Below are positions 15,958 through 25,237 of a DNA stretch of 64,000 bases, one piece after another. Source of the stretch: Flavobacterium sp. Root901 (GTDB lineage: Bacteria; Bacteroidota; Bacteroidia; Flavobacteriales; Flavobacteriaceae); assembly GCF_001429765.1 (NCBI RefSeq), contig NZ_LMJB01000001.1, forward strand, positions 249,896 through 313,895, in the 5' to 3' direction. The position numbers were made by a program, and so were the translations under genes. Under the pieces are notes generated by a model, which was given only the letters and a program-made list of their open reading frames with translations, was not told the origin of the DNA and searched no databases. Positions within the stretch are counted from its first letter, which is position 1. Every line of letters starts with the position of its first letter.

Positions 15958-17004
15958 ATGGAGAAATTAGTTCCTTTTACTGTCAATGATTTGGCAAAAG
16001 TCACAAATCATCGTAGTGGTGAAATAAAATTCGGAGAAAAAATGATTGTTATTCCTAAGGGAGTAGACAAAATCAAGTTTTTGCAAGAATCGGAGGCAAA
16101 ATATGTTCTGTTAGGAATACCGGAAGATATTGGTGTGCGTGCCAATTACGGAAGACCCGGTGCTGCATCTGCCTGGGAGAATGCTATTAAAAGTATTGCA
16201 AATATTCAGCATAACCGTTTTTCTAAAGGGAGCCAGATTATTGTACTTGGTCAATTAGATGTTGCCCAGGAAATGCGTGATGTAGAAAATTTAGATTTTA
16301 ATGATATTGATGATCGTTCTAAATTAAGTCAGTTAGTTGAAAAAATTGATAAAGAGGTTTCTCATATTATCTTTACCATCATTAAATCCGGAAAAACACC
16401 CATTATTATTGGAGGCGGCCACAATAATGCGTACGGAAATATTAAAGGAACGGCTTTAGCCAAAGGAAAACCAATCAACGCCGTAAATTTTGATGCTCAT
16501 TCTGATTTTAGGATTCTTGAAGGACGCCACAGCGGGAATGGTTTTTCATATGCTTACGAAGAAGGTTTCCTGAAAAAATACTTCATTTTTGGGCTTCACG
16601 AAAATTATACCTCTAAAAGTGTTTTGGATATTATTAAAAAGCTGGAAGACCGCGTTCGTTATAATACCTATGACAGTGTAAATATTCGAAAAGAAAAAGA
16701 CTTTGAAAGAGAAATGGCACTTGCGCTTGAATTTATAAAAACAGATTCATTTGGAATTGAAATTGATTTAGACGCTATTCCAAACATTGCCAGCAGCGCC
16801 ATGACAATCAGCGGATTTTCAGTAGAAGAATTAAGACAGTTTATTTCGTTTTTTGCGCAGCATAAAAACGCTGCCTATCTGCATATTTGCGAAGGTGCGC
16901 CGGATTTAGCAGATTCTCCTAACAATAATTTAATTGGAAAATTAATTGGCTATTTAGTAACTGATTTTATCAAAGCCAATAACGAAAAAGAAAAAACTCA
17001 ATGA
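15958..17004 (+). CDS. Arginase/formiminoglutamase-family ureohydrolase
   Basis: Binuclear manganese ureohydrolase, 348 residues. Metal ligands are visible as GGGHN (His155), FDAHSDF (Asp179, His181, Asp183) and EIDLDAI (Asp270, Asp272). Known members cleave arginine, agmatine or N-formimino-glutamate. The proximity of hutI, one gene away on the same strand, favours formimidoylglutamase (hutG-like), which would release formamide and glutamate. The GGRPGAxxAW-like N-terminal segment (ANYGRPGAASAW) is shared by both branches, so the substrate stays open. In this copy the segment between the second and third metal motifs is long. Confidence 0.85.
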   Translation: MEKLVPFTVNDLAKVTNHRSGEIKFGEKMIVIPKGVDKIKFLQESEAKYVLLGIPEDIGVRANYGRPGAASAWENAIKSIANIQHNRFSKGSQIIVLGQLDVAQEMRDVENLDFNDIDDRSKLSQLVEKIDKEVSHIIFTIIKSGKTPIIIGGGHNNAYGNIKGTALAKGKPINAVNFDAHSDFRILEGRHSGNGFSYAYEEGFLKKYFIFGLHENYTSKSVLDIIKKLEDRVRYNTYDSVNIRKEKDFEREMALALEFIKTDSFGIEIDLDAIPNIASSAMTISGFSVEELRQFISFFAQHKNAAYLHICEGAPDLADSPNNNLIGKLIGYLVTDFIKANNEKEKTQ

Positions 17005-17061
17005 AGTGCAAGCGGTCTAAAACCGCACATTTCCCAAATAATCAAAGATTCAAATAAACGA

Positions 17062-17084
17062 TTGGCTGAATAAACCTATCTTTG
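17062..17084 (+). promoter_or_regulatory. Candidate promoter of the DEAD-box helicase gene
   Basis: TTG at 17062-17064, a 12-base spacer and TATCTTTG at 17077-17084, followed by CA. The leader to the ATG at 17130 is about 40 bases. Confidence 0.5.
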
Positions 17085-17129
17085 CACAGATTTTAGTACT
17101 TAAAACTAAAATTCTTAATTGTTTAAGAT

Positions 17130-18377
17130 ATGTTATTCGAAGATTTATCACTTTCAAAAAGTATACAAAAAGCCGTATTTGAAGAAGGCTACCTTAATCC
17201 CACTCCTATTCAGGAAAAATCAATTCCGATTGTTTTAGCCGGACGTGATTTAATTGGATGCGCGCAGACGGGAACAGGAAAAACAGCCGCATTTGCTATC
17301 CCAATTATACATCAGTTACATCGAATTGTAGGTTCATCAAAAAAAGCCAAACAAATTCGTGCCCTTATAGTAACTCCAACGCGTGAATTAGCCGTACAAA
17401 TTGGACAGAGTTTTGACACTTATTCTAAATATACCAATTTAACGCAATTGACTATTTTTGGCGGAGTTTCTCAAAACCCTCAGGTTGACGCATTAAAAAA
17501 TGGTGTTGACGTTTTGGTTGCAACTCCCGGCCGATTACTGGATTTACACAAACAAGGTTTTCTTGATTTGGATCATCTGCACACCTTAGTTTTAGACGAA
17601 GCCGATCAAATGCTGGATATGGGTTTTATAAACGATGTAAAAAAGATCGTAAAACTTACACCAAAAAACAGACAAACTTTGTTGTTTTCTGCAACGATGC
17701 CGCTTGCCATTCGTGAATTGGCAGAAATGTTTTTGCAGGATCCTGAAAAAGTAGAAGTTTCACCGGTTTCATCAACTGCTGAGAATGTTGAGCAGCGTAT
17801 TTATTTTGTAGACAAAACAGAAAAAAGAAACCTTTTATATCATTTAATTAAAGAAGAAAATTTATCCAATGTGCTTGTTTTTTCGAGAACCAAACACGGA
17901 GCAGATAATGTTGTAAAAGCACTTCGCAAAAAAGATATTCCGGCAGAAGCAATTCACGGAGACAAATCGCAAAATGCGAGACAACGTGTTCTGGATGCTT
18001 TTAAAAACAAAGAAGTAGGCGTTCTTGTTGCTACAGATATTGCAGCAAGAGGAATTGATATTGAGCAGCTGCCTTATGTTATCAATTTTGATTTGCCTAA
18101 TATTCCTGAAACCTATGTTCATAGAATTGGCCGTACTGGCCGTGCAGGAAATGGCGGAATTGCAATTTCTTTCTGCGGAAAAGATGAACATCCGTATTGG
18201 AAAGAGATACAAAAACTAATTAAAGTAGATGTAAAAACCATTACAGATCACCCATATCAATGGCATGCAGGAAGTCCTGAAGCCGGAGAAAAACCTAAAA
18301 ACTCTAACAGAAGCGGCGGTGCGCATAAATCGAGAAAATCGAGTGCATCCAAACAAAATAAAAAACGCTGGTACTAA
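17130..18377 (+). CDS. DEAD-box ATP-dependent RNA helicase
   Basis: RNA helicase of the RhlE-like type, 415 residues. It has the Q motif PTPIQEKSIP, motif I AQTGTGKT, Ia PTRELAVQ, II DEAD, III SAT, IV VFSRTKHG, V ATDIAARGIDI and VI HRIGRTGRAG, all intact. The C-terminal tail from about 380 is rich in Ser, Lys and Asn (KSRKSSASKQNKKRWY) and probably contacts RNA. Likely roles are ribosome assembly and mRNA turnover, especially in the cold. Its stop codon lies inside a terminator hairpin and overlaps the convergent kinase gene by 4 bases. Confidence 0.96.
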   Translation: MLFEDLSLSKSIQKAVFEEGYLNPTPIQEKSIPIVLAGRDLIGCAQTGTGKTAAFAIPIIHQLHRIVGSSKKAKQIRALIVTPTRELAVQIGQSFDTYSKYTNLTQLTIFGGVSQNPQVDALKNGVDVLVATPGRLLDLHKQGFLDLDHLHTLVLDEADQMLDMGFINDVKKIVKLTPKNRQTLLFSATMPLAIRELAEMFLQDPEKVEVSPVSSTAENVEQRIYFVDKTEKRNLLYHLIKEENLSNVLVFSRTKHGADNVVKALRKKDIPAEAIHGDKSQNARQRVLDAFKNKEVGVLVATDIAARGIDIEQLPYVINFDLPNIPETYVHRIGRTGRAGNGGIAISFCGKDEHPYWKEIQKLIKVDVKTITDHPYQWHAGSPEAGEKPKNSNRSGGAHKSRKSSASKQNKKRWY

Positions 18378-18389
18378 CCAGCGTTTTTT
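18360..18389. terminator. Bidirectional terminator inside overlapping 3' ends
   Basis: AAAAAACGCTGG (18360-18371) pairs with CCAGCGTTTTTT (18378-18389) around TACTAA. The hairpin contains the stop codons of both the helicase (plus) and the hybrid kinase (minus) and gives a T run on each strand. Confidence 0.85.
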
Positions 18390-20557
18390 GCTTCATTTAT
18401 AAGGTAATTTAAAATCTTAAAGAGTTTAACCGGTTCAAAAGGTTTAACAATAATATCGTTCATTCCGGCTGAAATAGCTTCATCTGTAATTTCATCTTTG
18501 TCAAAAGCGGTCAAAGCCACAACCGGTGTTTTTACTCCAAGCTGGCGAATTCTCTTTGTGGTTTCAAAACCATTCATTAACGGCATATTTATATCCATCA
18601 AAATAAGGTCAAATTGTTCTTTTTCTAATATTGTCAGGGCAGCAAAACCATCATCAACAACCTGACAAACAAAATTATTCTTCTCGATAATTTTCTTAGT
18701 AACCAATTGATTAATAAGATTATCTTCGACAATAAGAATCTTATAAATATCGCTAGATGTTAAATCAACTTCTATATTTTCAATAATTTTCTTTGTTTTT
18801 AAAGGATCATATTCAAAAGGAATTACAAATGAAAATGAGGTTCCTGCACCAAGGTCACTTTCTAAAGTAATTGAACTTCCAAAAAGTCCTAAAAGTCTCT
18901 TCACAATGCTAAGCCCCAGCCCTGTTCCCTGATAATCTTCATCTTTTCTTCCTACCTGAACAAATTTTTCAAATATTTTATTCTGATCAACGGCGGCAAT
19001 TCCAACTCCATTATCTTTTATTAAAAAATGCAGATAATAAAACCTGCCTTCTATTTTGTCCAGTTTTACAATAATTTCCACTTCTCCATCTTTAGTAAAT
19101 TTTAGGGCATTACTCACTAAGTTCATTAAAATTTGAGCAAGGCGAAGCTTATCTCCAATTAAATATTCAGGAATATCAGCATCAATTGCAACATTAATTT
19201 TATTGTTATTTTTTTGAGACAGAAAGGAAAGAGAGTTTTTAATTACCATAATCTCATCGGAAATATTAAAAGTCAGACTCTCCAGCACTACTTTATTTTC
19301 CTCTATTTTATTAATTTGAAGTATGTCATTTACCAGCGACAGCAAGTAACGGGCAGAAAACTTCAAAGCACTTAAATGCTGACTTTGAGATAATTCTTTA
19401 TGTTCTTCTAAAAGCATGTTTGTTATTCCGACAACTCCGTATAACGGAGTACGCAATTCATGGCTTATCGTTGAAATAAATTGGGTTTTGAGTACTGAAG
19501 CTTCTTCAGCAATTTCTTTAGCTTTTAGAAGCTCTAAATTATGTTTTTTCTTAAGGCCGATATTTTTAATTAAAGTAACGATCAGGAAAAGAAGTATAAA
19601 CGAAATCAGAATAAACAGAATTACAATTATTCTTGATTTTTTAAGGCTTTGTGATTGTGAGGTTTTTTCGTTTTCGATTTTCTCGATCTGCCTTTTGTAT
19701 TCATCCAGCTCTAAATTTAAGCCAGCTACCGAAGCGTTTTTAAGCTTTTCCTCGCTGTACATTTCATTCGTAAGCTGGTTATAAATAACGAGGTTATTAT
19801 AGGCCTCTTTATGTTTTCCTATTTTACTTAAAAATTTCGAGTATTCTAAATGTGCATAAGCCAGATCCGGTTTGTCATCTTTTGATTTACTTGAAATTGC
19901 TTTTACAAAAAAGCGGTTTGCCTTAACGATATCATTTACACTGGCATAATACATTCCGTTTAAAAAATTTAAAGCAATATCATCTGATTTTCCTTTTAAA
20001 TCATTTTGATGTTCATTAATATATTGTAAGTAAGGCAGTCCTGCTTTATAATTTTCAATTTTAAAATACGACCATACTATATTCAGATTTGTAATGGCGA
20101 TTTCTTTCAGATATTTTTCCTGCTTCCCAAACTTTAATGATTCCTTGTAATAAGTGATTCCGGTACTGTACATTTTCTTTTCGAAAAAATATAAATTACC
20201 CAAATTACTGGTTATCATCATTCTTAGACTCACTATATTCGACCGCTGTGCATAAAAAAGAGCTTTTTTATAAAAGAATATCGCTTTGTTAATTTCGCCT
20301 AAATCATGAAAATTGATTCCTATAATATTGTAGTTTCTCGAAATAAGGGTGTCATTTTTAAGATCAAATGCGTATTGGAGTGCAATCCCAGATTTTTTTA
20401 GTGATTTTTCGTAATTGGTTTCATCTAAATAATCACAAGCTTCCTGCGTTAATTTTTTAACTTTTTCAACTGATATCGCGTGGTTCTGAGCACTTAACTC
20501 AATACAAAATATATTTAGAAAAATTAAAATTAAAAAACTAAATCTGTAACGAGGCAT
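18374..20557 (-). CDS. Hybrid histidine kinase with TPR sensor and receiver domain
   Basis: Membrane hybrid sensor kinase, 727 residues from the ATG at 20557 (the in-frame GTG at 20602 is a poor alternative). In order: signal peptide (1-24), periplasmic TPR-like helical repeats (about 30-260), a coiled segment, one membrane span (about 309-331), HisKA with ISHELRTP (His366), HATPase with Asn483 in LVSNALKF and GTGLGLSIVKR, and a receiver with DD-like acidic residues and phospho-acceptor Asp655 in LMDINMP. No output DNA-binding domain is present, so a separate His-phosphotransfer partner or regulator is expected. A GG-leader peptide gene lies about 325 bases upstream on the other strand. Confidence 0.92.
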   Translation of the reverse strand: MPRYRFSFLILIFLNIFCIELSAQNHAISVEKVKKLTQEACDYLDETNYEKSLKKSGIALQYAFDLKNDTLISRNYNIIGINFHDLGEINKAIFFYKKALFYAQRSNIVSLRMMITSNLGNLYFFEKKMYSTGITYYKESLKFGKQEKYLKEIAITNLNIVWSYFKIENYKAGLPYLQYINEHQNDLKGKSDDIALNFLNGMYYASVNDIVKANRFFVKAISSKSKDDKPDLAYAHLEYSKFLSKIGKHKEAYNNLVIYNQLTNEMYSEEKLKNASVAGLNLELDEYKRQIEKIENEKTSQSQSLKKSRIIVILFILISFILLFLIVTLIKNIGLKKKHNLELLKAKEIAEEASVLKTQFISTISHELRTPLYGVVGITNMLLEEHKELSQSQHLSALKFSARYLLSLVNDILQINKIEENKVVLESLTFNISDEIMVIKNSLSFLSQKNNNKINVAIDADIPEYLIGDKLRLAQILMNLVSNALKFTKDGEVEIIVKLDKIEGRFYYLHFLIKDNGVGIAAVDQNKIFEKFVQVGRKDEDYQGTGLGLSIVKRLLGLFGSSITLESDLGAGTSFSFVIPFEYDPLKTKKIIENIEVDLTSSDIYKILIVEDNLINQLVTKKIIEKNNFVCQVVDDGFAALTILEKEQFDLILMDINMPLMNGFETTKRIRQLGVKTPVVALTAFDKDEITDEAISAGMNDIIVKPFEPVKLFKILNYLINEAKNAG

Positions 20558-20881
20558 AATTTGGTTATGTTTATTCAAATATACATTTTTATAGCAATAC
20601 ACAGTTATAGTATTTACCTTATAATGTAAAGTTTTTCGTGTTTTAATTCTGTGATATTAAATATTCGCGAATTAATGAATGCCGCAGAATTATGTCAGAA
20701 CAAATAACATTTTTTTAAAATGTCATAAAACTACACAGAAATATAATTTCAGTTTTAAGTTATTTATTTATAATAAATCAAAGAAAAAATTCTTTTGATA
20801 AAAAATAATACTATTTTTAACAAAATTAAAAAACATAAGCCCCAAGTGTTTACAAGATTGGAGCACTAAAACCAAAAAACT

Positions 20882-21013
20882 ATGTCAGAGAAATTTTTAC
20901 AATTTACAGAAACAGAAAAATTGACTAAAAAACAGCAAAAAACAATTCACGGAGGCGATGCACCTGCAGCCGAAAGTGATGCGGACAGAAAAGGAAAAGT
21001 AGCTGCAAAATAA
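20882..21013 (+). CDS. 43-residue double-glycine-leader peptide (bacteriocin/natural-product precursor type)
   Basis: A small gene reading MSEKFLQFTETEKLTKKQQ, then KTIHGG, then an 18-residue core that begins DAPAAESDADRKG and ends KVAAK. The leader, with LTKKQQKTIHGG, matches the pattern LsxxExKxIxGG of Bacteroidota peptides cut and exported by C39-peptidase ABC transporters. The core is hydrophilic, rich in Ala, Asp and Lys, without Cys. No exporter or modification enzyme is close by. A strong terminator follows 26 bases after the stop, which supports a real transcription unit. It could be a signal peptide or a small bacteriocin; function is unknown. Confidence 0.75.
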   Translation: MSEKFLQFTETEKLTKKQQKTIHGGDAPAAESDADRKGKVAAK

Positions 21014-21038
21014 TTTTAGAGCACTATTTTGTAAAACT

Positions 21039-21077
21039 AAAAACCGTAACAAACAAAAGTCTGTTACGGTTTTTTTA
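21039..21077. terminator. Bidirectional terminator between the GG peptide and the dicarboxylate symporter
   Basis: AAAACCGTAAC (21040-21050) pairs with GTTACGGTTTT (21063-21073), flanked by A and T runs so it works on both strands. Confidence 0.85.
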
Positions 21078-21094
21078 TTGATGAGAAGATAAAA

Positions 21095-22381
21095 TTAATT
21101 TTCTTCTAACGTATTCAAATTATTTTCTTTATTATTTTCCCATTGCCCTACAACTGAAGTGGCTAAAGCATTTCCTAATACATTGGTAGCGCTTCTGAAC
21201 ATATCACAAAAATGGTCAATTGGCAAGATTAAAGCAATTCCTTCAACAGGAATATCAAACATTCCGCATGTTGCAGCAACAACAACTAAACTTGCTCTCG
21301 GTACACCTGCAATTCCTTTGCTTGTAAGCATTAAAACCAAAAGCATGGCCATCTGAGTTCCTAAATCTAAATGTACATTATAAAACTGGGCAATAAAAAT
21401 ACTGGCAAAGGTCATGTACATCATACTTCCGTCCAGATTAAAAGAATATCCCAGCGGCAGCATAAAAGATACAATTCTGTCTTTTACACCAAAGCTTTCT
21501 AATTCTTCTGTTAATTTAGGGAAAACTGCTTCTGAACTTGTTGTTCCAAAGGCAATTGCCAAAGGCCCAATAATTCGTCTCAAAAGTTCGACCATTCTTC
21601 CTCTTAAGAAAATAAATCCAACCGCAATTAAAACGACCCACAAAGTACCAATTCCCAATAAGAAGGAACCGAAAAACTTAAAATAAGTAATTAATAATTC
21701 TTCTGCATCGCGTACGGCAAAAACGGCTGCAATGGCACCAAAAACTCCAATTGGAGCAAAGTTCATTACATAATTTACCATTTTTAACACGATGTGCGAA
21801 ATTTTATCTAAAGCTCCAATAACTGGTTTTACAGTATTTCCTAAAGATGCGGCGGCTAATCCGAAGAATATAGAAAAAATTACAATTTGTAAAATTTCAT
21901 TGGTTGCCATTGCTTCGATAATACTTTTTGGAACAATATGTTCAACGAAGTTTTCGAAAGACAGATTTTGTGTTTTGGCTGTTACTTCAGAAGCCGAAGC
22001 CATATCAACATGTCCCAATTTCAGCCCAACTCCGGGCTCTAAAATATTTACATAAAACAATCCAATTAAAAGCGATATAAATGAAGCCGTAAAAAACCAT
22101 CCCAGTGCCTTTCCTCCAATTCTCCCTACTGTTTTTATATCTCCCAGTTTTGCGATTCCTACAACAAGTGTCGTAAAAACCAATGGAGAAATAATCATTT
22201 GCACCAAACGGATAAAAACAGTTGCAAGCATTTTTATTTTAGTACTAAATGACTGCGCTGACTCGGGAGAAATATAATGATGCAGTATTATTCCAAGGGT
22301 TGCCCCAAGTAACATTGCAATTAAAATCTGCCCCGTTAATCCTTTAATAAATGATTTCTTTTTAGTTTCTGTAATTTGCAT
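21095..22381 (-). CDS. Dicarboxylate/amino acid:cation symporter (DAACS family)
   Basis: Inner-membrane sodium- or proton-coupled carrier for dicarboxylates or glutamate/aspartate (GltP/DctA family), 428 residues. Multiple hydrophobic spans are visible. Family signatures are FGTTSSEAVFPKL (the Ser-rich re-entrant loop, HP1), NLDGSMMYMTFASIF in TM7 and SKGIAGVPRASLVV in HP2. The C-terminal helix has the DHFCDMFRSATNVLGN motif with Asp and Asn that bind substrate and cation. It lies 51 bases after aroC on the same strand and may share its transcript. Glutamate versus C4-dicarboxylate preference is not clear. Confidence 0.93.
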   Translation of the reverse strand: MQITETKKKSFIKGLTGQILIAMLLGATLGIILHHYISPESAQSFSTKIKMLATVFIRLVQMIISPLVFTTLVVGIAKLGDIKTVGRIGGKALGWFFTASFISLLIGLFYVNILEPGVGLKLGHVDMASASEVTAKTQNLSFENFVEHIVPKSIIEAMATNEILQIVIFSIFFGLAAASLGNTVKPVIGALDKISHIVLKMVNYVMNFAPIGVFGAIAAVFAVRDAEELLITYFKFFGSFLLGIGTLWVVLIAVGFIFLRGRMVELLRRIIGPLAIAFGTTSSEAVFPKLTEELESFGVKDRIVSFMLPLGYSFNLDGSMMYMTFASIFIAQFYNVHLDLGTQMAMLLVLMLTSKGIAGVPRASLVVVAATCGMFDIPVEGIALILPIDHFCDMFRSATNVLGNALATSVVGQWENNKENNLNTLEEN

Positions 22382-22432
22382 TAATTTACGTTTTAATTAT
22401 TAAAATATAAGACCCTCACTGCCTTATTTTTA

Positions 22433-23491
22433 CTAATATGTTTTGTTGATTAAATAAAAATCAGCCAAAACAATTGCAGCCATCGCTTCTACGATTGGCA
22501 CTGCACGAGGCACAACGCACGGATCATGACGTCCTTTTCCGGTCATTGGTGTAATGTTTCCTTTATTATCTAACGAATCCTGAGTCTGCATAGTAGTGGC
22601 AACCGGTTTAAAAGCCACTCTGAAATAAATATCCATTCCGTTGCTTATTCCACCCTGAATTCCTCCCGAAAGATTTGTTTTTGTAGTTCCGTCTGGATTA
22701 TATAAATCGTTGTGTTCACTTCCTTTCATCTCAGAACCGGAGAAACCGCTTCCGTATTCAAAACCTTTTACAGCATTGATTGAAAGCATTGCTTTTCCTA
22801 ATTCAGCATGTAATTTATCAAAAACAGGTTCGCCTAAACCAACCGGAACATTCTGGATTACACACGAAACCACACCTCCAACAGTATCTCCCTGCTTGCG
22901 GATGTCCCGGATATATTCTTCCATAATTGCTGCCGATTTTTCATCAGGACAGCGAACCGGATTGCTTTCTATTTTAGAAAAATCCAGTTCCTGATAAGGT
23001 GTATCTAAATGAATTGGACCAACAGAAGATACGTAAGCATTAATTTTAATTTCAGGAAGCATTTGTTTTGCAATGGCTCCTGCTACTACTCTGCTGGCTG
23101 TTTCGCGGGCAGAACTTCTTCCTCCTCCGCGATAATCACGAAAACCATATTTTTGATCATACACATAATCAGCATGACTTGGCCTGTAATTGTCTTTTAT
23201 ATGTGAATAATCATCTGATTTTTGATTGGTATTTGGAATGATAAATCCAATTGGGGTTCCGGTTGTTTTTCCTTCAAATATCCCGGATAAAAACTGAACG
23301 CTGTCTGGTTCTTTTCTCTGCGTCACGATAGCCGACTGTCCTGGCTTTCTTCGTGACATTTCAACTTCAATTGCTTCGAAATCAAGTTCAATTCCTGATG
23401 GACAACCATCTATAATTCCGCCTAAAGCTTCACCATGAGATTCTCCAAATGTAGTAACTTTATATAGGGTGCCGTAGCTGTTTCCTGCCAT
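22433..23491 (-). CDS. aroC: Chorismate synthase
   Basis: Last step of the shikimate pathway: 5-enolpyruvylshikimate-3-phosphate to chorismate, with reduced FMN as cofactor. It has 352 residues, the standard bacterial length. Conserved motifs are GESHG near the N-terminus, RRKPGQS, the signature [31 protein letters not shown], and the C-terminal [18 protein letters not shown]. All look intact. A TACATTTG promoter box lies 17 bases upstream. The dicarboxylate symporter gene follows. Confidence 0.98.
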   Translation of the reverse strand: MAGNSYGTLYKVTTFGESHGEALGGIIDGCPSGIELDFEAIEVEMSRRKPGQSAIVTQRKEPDSVQFLSGIFEGKTTGTPIGFIIPNTNQKSDDYSHIKDNYRPSHADYVYDQKYGFRDYRGGGRSSARETASRVVAGAIAKQMLPEIKINAYVSSVGPIHLDTPYQELDFSKIESNPVRCPDEKSAAIMEEYIRDIRKQGDTVGGVVSCVIQNVPVGLGEPVFDKLHAELGKAMLSINAVKGFEYGSGFSGSEMKGSEHNDLYNPDGTTKTNLSGGIQGGISNGMDIYFRVAFKPVATTMQTQDSLDNKGNITPMTGKGRHDPCVVPRAVPIVEAMAAIVLADFYLINKTY

Positions 23492-23507
23492 TGTATTTAG
23501 TTTTGAG

Positions 23508-23515
23508 CAAATGTA
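23508..23515 (-). promoter_or_regulatory. Candidate -7 box of the aroC promoter
   Basis: On the minus strand TACATTTG matches TAnnTTTG and lies 17 bases before the aroC ATG. No clear TTG is seen at the usual upstream distance. Confidence 0.4.
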
Positions 23516-23679
23516 AGTTTTATGAATTAAATTAAAAAATTAAAAATTGGTAATATTAATTAAAGATTAAACACTTTAAAAATCACAATTTATTAAAATT
23601 GCCTTCGAATTAGTAACCTTTTGATAAAATAAATTGAGTTGGATTTTCTTTCATTTGTGGAACTTCAAAACAGGAAAAA

Positions 23680-24504
23680 TTGAAAAAACGAAACGTCGAA
23701 TTGGTCATTATCTCTGATGTCCATTTGGGAACTTACGGAAGTCACGCTAAAGAACTAAACAACTATTTATCAACTATTAAACCTAAAACTTTGGTTTTAA
23801 ATGGTGACATAATTGATGCCTGGCAGTTTAGAAAATCTTATTTTCCTAAAGCGCATTTAAGAGTTATCCAGCGTATAATAGGGATGGCTTCAAAAGGAAC
23901 CAAAGTGTATTACATTACCGGAAACCACGACGAGATACTTCGAAAATTCAGCGACATGAACATGGGTAATTTTTCACTGGTTGATAAACTGGTTTTAGAA
24001 TTAGATGACAAAAAAGCATGGATTTTTCACGGAGACGTTTTTGATGCTTCAGTACAGCATTCTAAGTGGATTGCAAAACTGGGCGGATTGGGATATGATT
24101 ATTTGATTTTAATGAATCGTTTAGCCAATTGGTGCCTTGCAAAATTAGGGCGCGAACCTTACTCTTTTTCTAAAAAAATAAAAGCAAGTGTAAAAAAGGC
24201 CGTAAAATTTATTTCAGACTTTGAAACTACTGCAACCGATTTGGCTATCGAAAAAAATTACGACTATGTAATCTGCGGGCACATTCATGAACCAAAAATC
24301 CTTACTAAGGAGAATAAGCACGGTTCTACCTTATACTTAAATTCTGGTGACTGGGTTGAAAATCTTACTGCTCTGGAATACCATAAAAAGCGCTGGAAAT
24401 TATATTCATACACTCACAGTAACTTTACAGAAGAAGAAAATCTATTTGAAATGGAAGATATCCTGACTTCTCAAATGTTATCGAATATAATTCTAAAAAA
24501 ATAA
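23680..24504 (+). CDS. Calcineurin-like metallophosphatase, UDP-2,3-diacylglucosamine diphosphatase type
   Basis: Binuclear metallophosphatase of 274 residues with SDVHLG (Asp13, His15), NGDIIDAW (Asp43), GNHDE (Asn82, His83), HGDVFD and GHIHEP in order. This set and the spacing match LpxH/LpxI-like UDP-2,3-diacylglucosamine diphosphatases, which cut UMP from the lipid A precursor. The sequence is longer than LpxH of E. coli (240) and has an inserted helical part near 120-165. Flavobacteria often have more than one such protein, so the true LpxH activity is uncertain. Translation starts at TTG; there is no ATG near by. Confidence 0.82.
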   Translation: MKKRNVELVIISDVHLGTYGSHAKELNNYLSTIKPKTLVLNGDIIDAWQFRKSYFPKAHLRVIQRIIGMASKGTKVYYITGNHDEILRKFSDMNMGNFSLVDKLVLELDDKKAWIFHGDVFDASVQHSKWIAKLGGLGYDYLILMNRLANWCLAKLGREPYSFSKKIKASVKKAVKFISDFETTATDLAIEKNYDYVICGHIHEPKILTKENKHGSTLYLNSGDWVENLTALEYHKKRWKLYSYTHSNFTEEENLFEMEDILTSQMLSNIILKK

Positions 24505-24628
24505 CAAACCTGCTTTTAAAGCCCTGTACGCATTGTTTTTAACTTTTAGATGCATCGAAAATTCATAAAAATGTGAATTATATAACAATTTCTAAAAATA
24601 TTATACGTTATTCATAAACAAGGAAATC

Positions 24629-24636
24629 TAAATTTG
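24629..24636 (+). promoter_or_regulatory. Candidate -7 box for the barrel protein gene
   Basis: TAAATTTG matches TAnnTTTG and lies 22 bases before the ATG at 24659. I see no TTG at a suitable upstream position. Confidence 0.35.
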
Positions 24637-24658
24637 ACAAAAATTAATTAACCATTTT

Positions 24659-25156
24659 ATGAAGAAGATAATAGTATCTGCCATTATGCTTTTTGGATTT
24701 GCATTTACGGCACAATCACAAGAAATTTCAAAACACGCTTTAGGATTACGTTTAGGAGACAATAACGGATTTGGAGGTGAAGTATCATACCAGTTAGGTC
24801 TGAATCAAAAAAACAGACTTGAATTTGATTTAGGCTGGAGAAACAGCAGTGATGTTGATGCCATCAAAGGAGTTGCTCTTTACCAATGGGTTTGGAACAT
24901 CGATGGAGGATTCAACTGGTACGCTGGTGTCGGTGGAGGTTTAGCTGCCTGGGATCACGATTATTACAATAATAATTCCAGATTCAATGACAGCGGAACT
25001 TATGTTTTTGCTGCCGGAGACATCGGTATCGAATATAGATTTAAAGAAGTGCCAATTACACTATCATTAGATGCAAGACCTGAAATTGGTTCTGGATACT
25101 ATGATGACGATAACTTTGGATTTGACGTTGGTTTAGGCGTAAAATTCAGATTCTAA
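24659..25156 (+). CDS. Small outer-membrane beta-barrel protein
   Basis: A 165-residue exported protein of unknown function. The signal peptide ends in FTAQSQ. The mature part has alternating amphipathic strands rich in Gly, Trp, Tyr and Asp, such as NGFGGEVSYQL, RLEFDLGWRNSS and WYAGVGGGLAAW, and ends with FGFDVGLGVKFRF, an outer-membrane insertion signal with a terminal Phe. This is typical of eight-stranded barrels of the OmpX/OmpW size class. Function is not predictable. A terminator follows 28 bases after the stop, so it is a single-gene unit. Confidence 0.8.
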   Translation: MKKIIVSAIMLFGFAFTAQSQEISKHALGLRLGDNNGFGGEVSYQLGLNQKNRLEFDLGWRNSSDVDAIKGVALYQWVWNIDGGFNWYAGVGGGLAAWDHDYYNNNSRFNDSGTYVFAAGDIGIEYRFKEVPITLSLDARPEIGSGYYDDDNFGFDVGLGVKFRF

Positions 25157-25183
25157 TTAAAAATAAAAAATAATTGTAAGAAG

Positions 25184-25216
25184 AAACCTGTCGTTTTATG
25201 CTACAGGTTTTTTTTT
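25184..25216 (+). terminator. Terminator after the barrel protein gene
   Basis: AAACCTGT (25184-25191) pairs with ACAGGTTT (25203-25210) and continues into a T run. Confidence 0.8.
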
Positions 25217-25237
25217 ATGTTTTTTAGAACAAAAAAA

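Noticed and set aside
17062..17084. Sigma-54 promoter (GG/GC) before the helicase
   Set aside because: The GG-to-GC distance does not fit the -24/-12 spacing; the TAnnTTTG box explains the site better.
17862..18212. Antisense reading frame inside the helicase gene
   Set aside because: It is the complement of conserved helicase motifs; the composition is explained by the real gene.
20558..20602. GTG start of the hybrid kinase
   Set aside because: The added residues precede a proper signal peptide starting at the ATG 20557.
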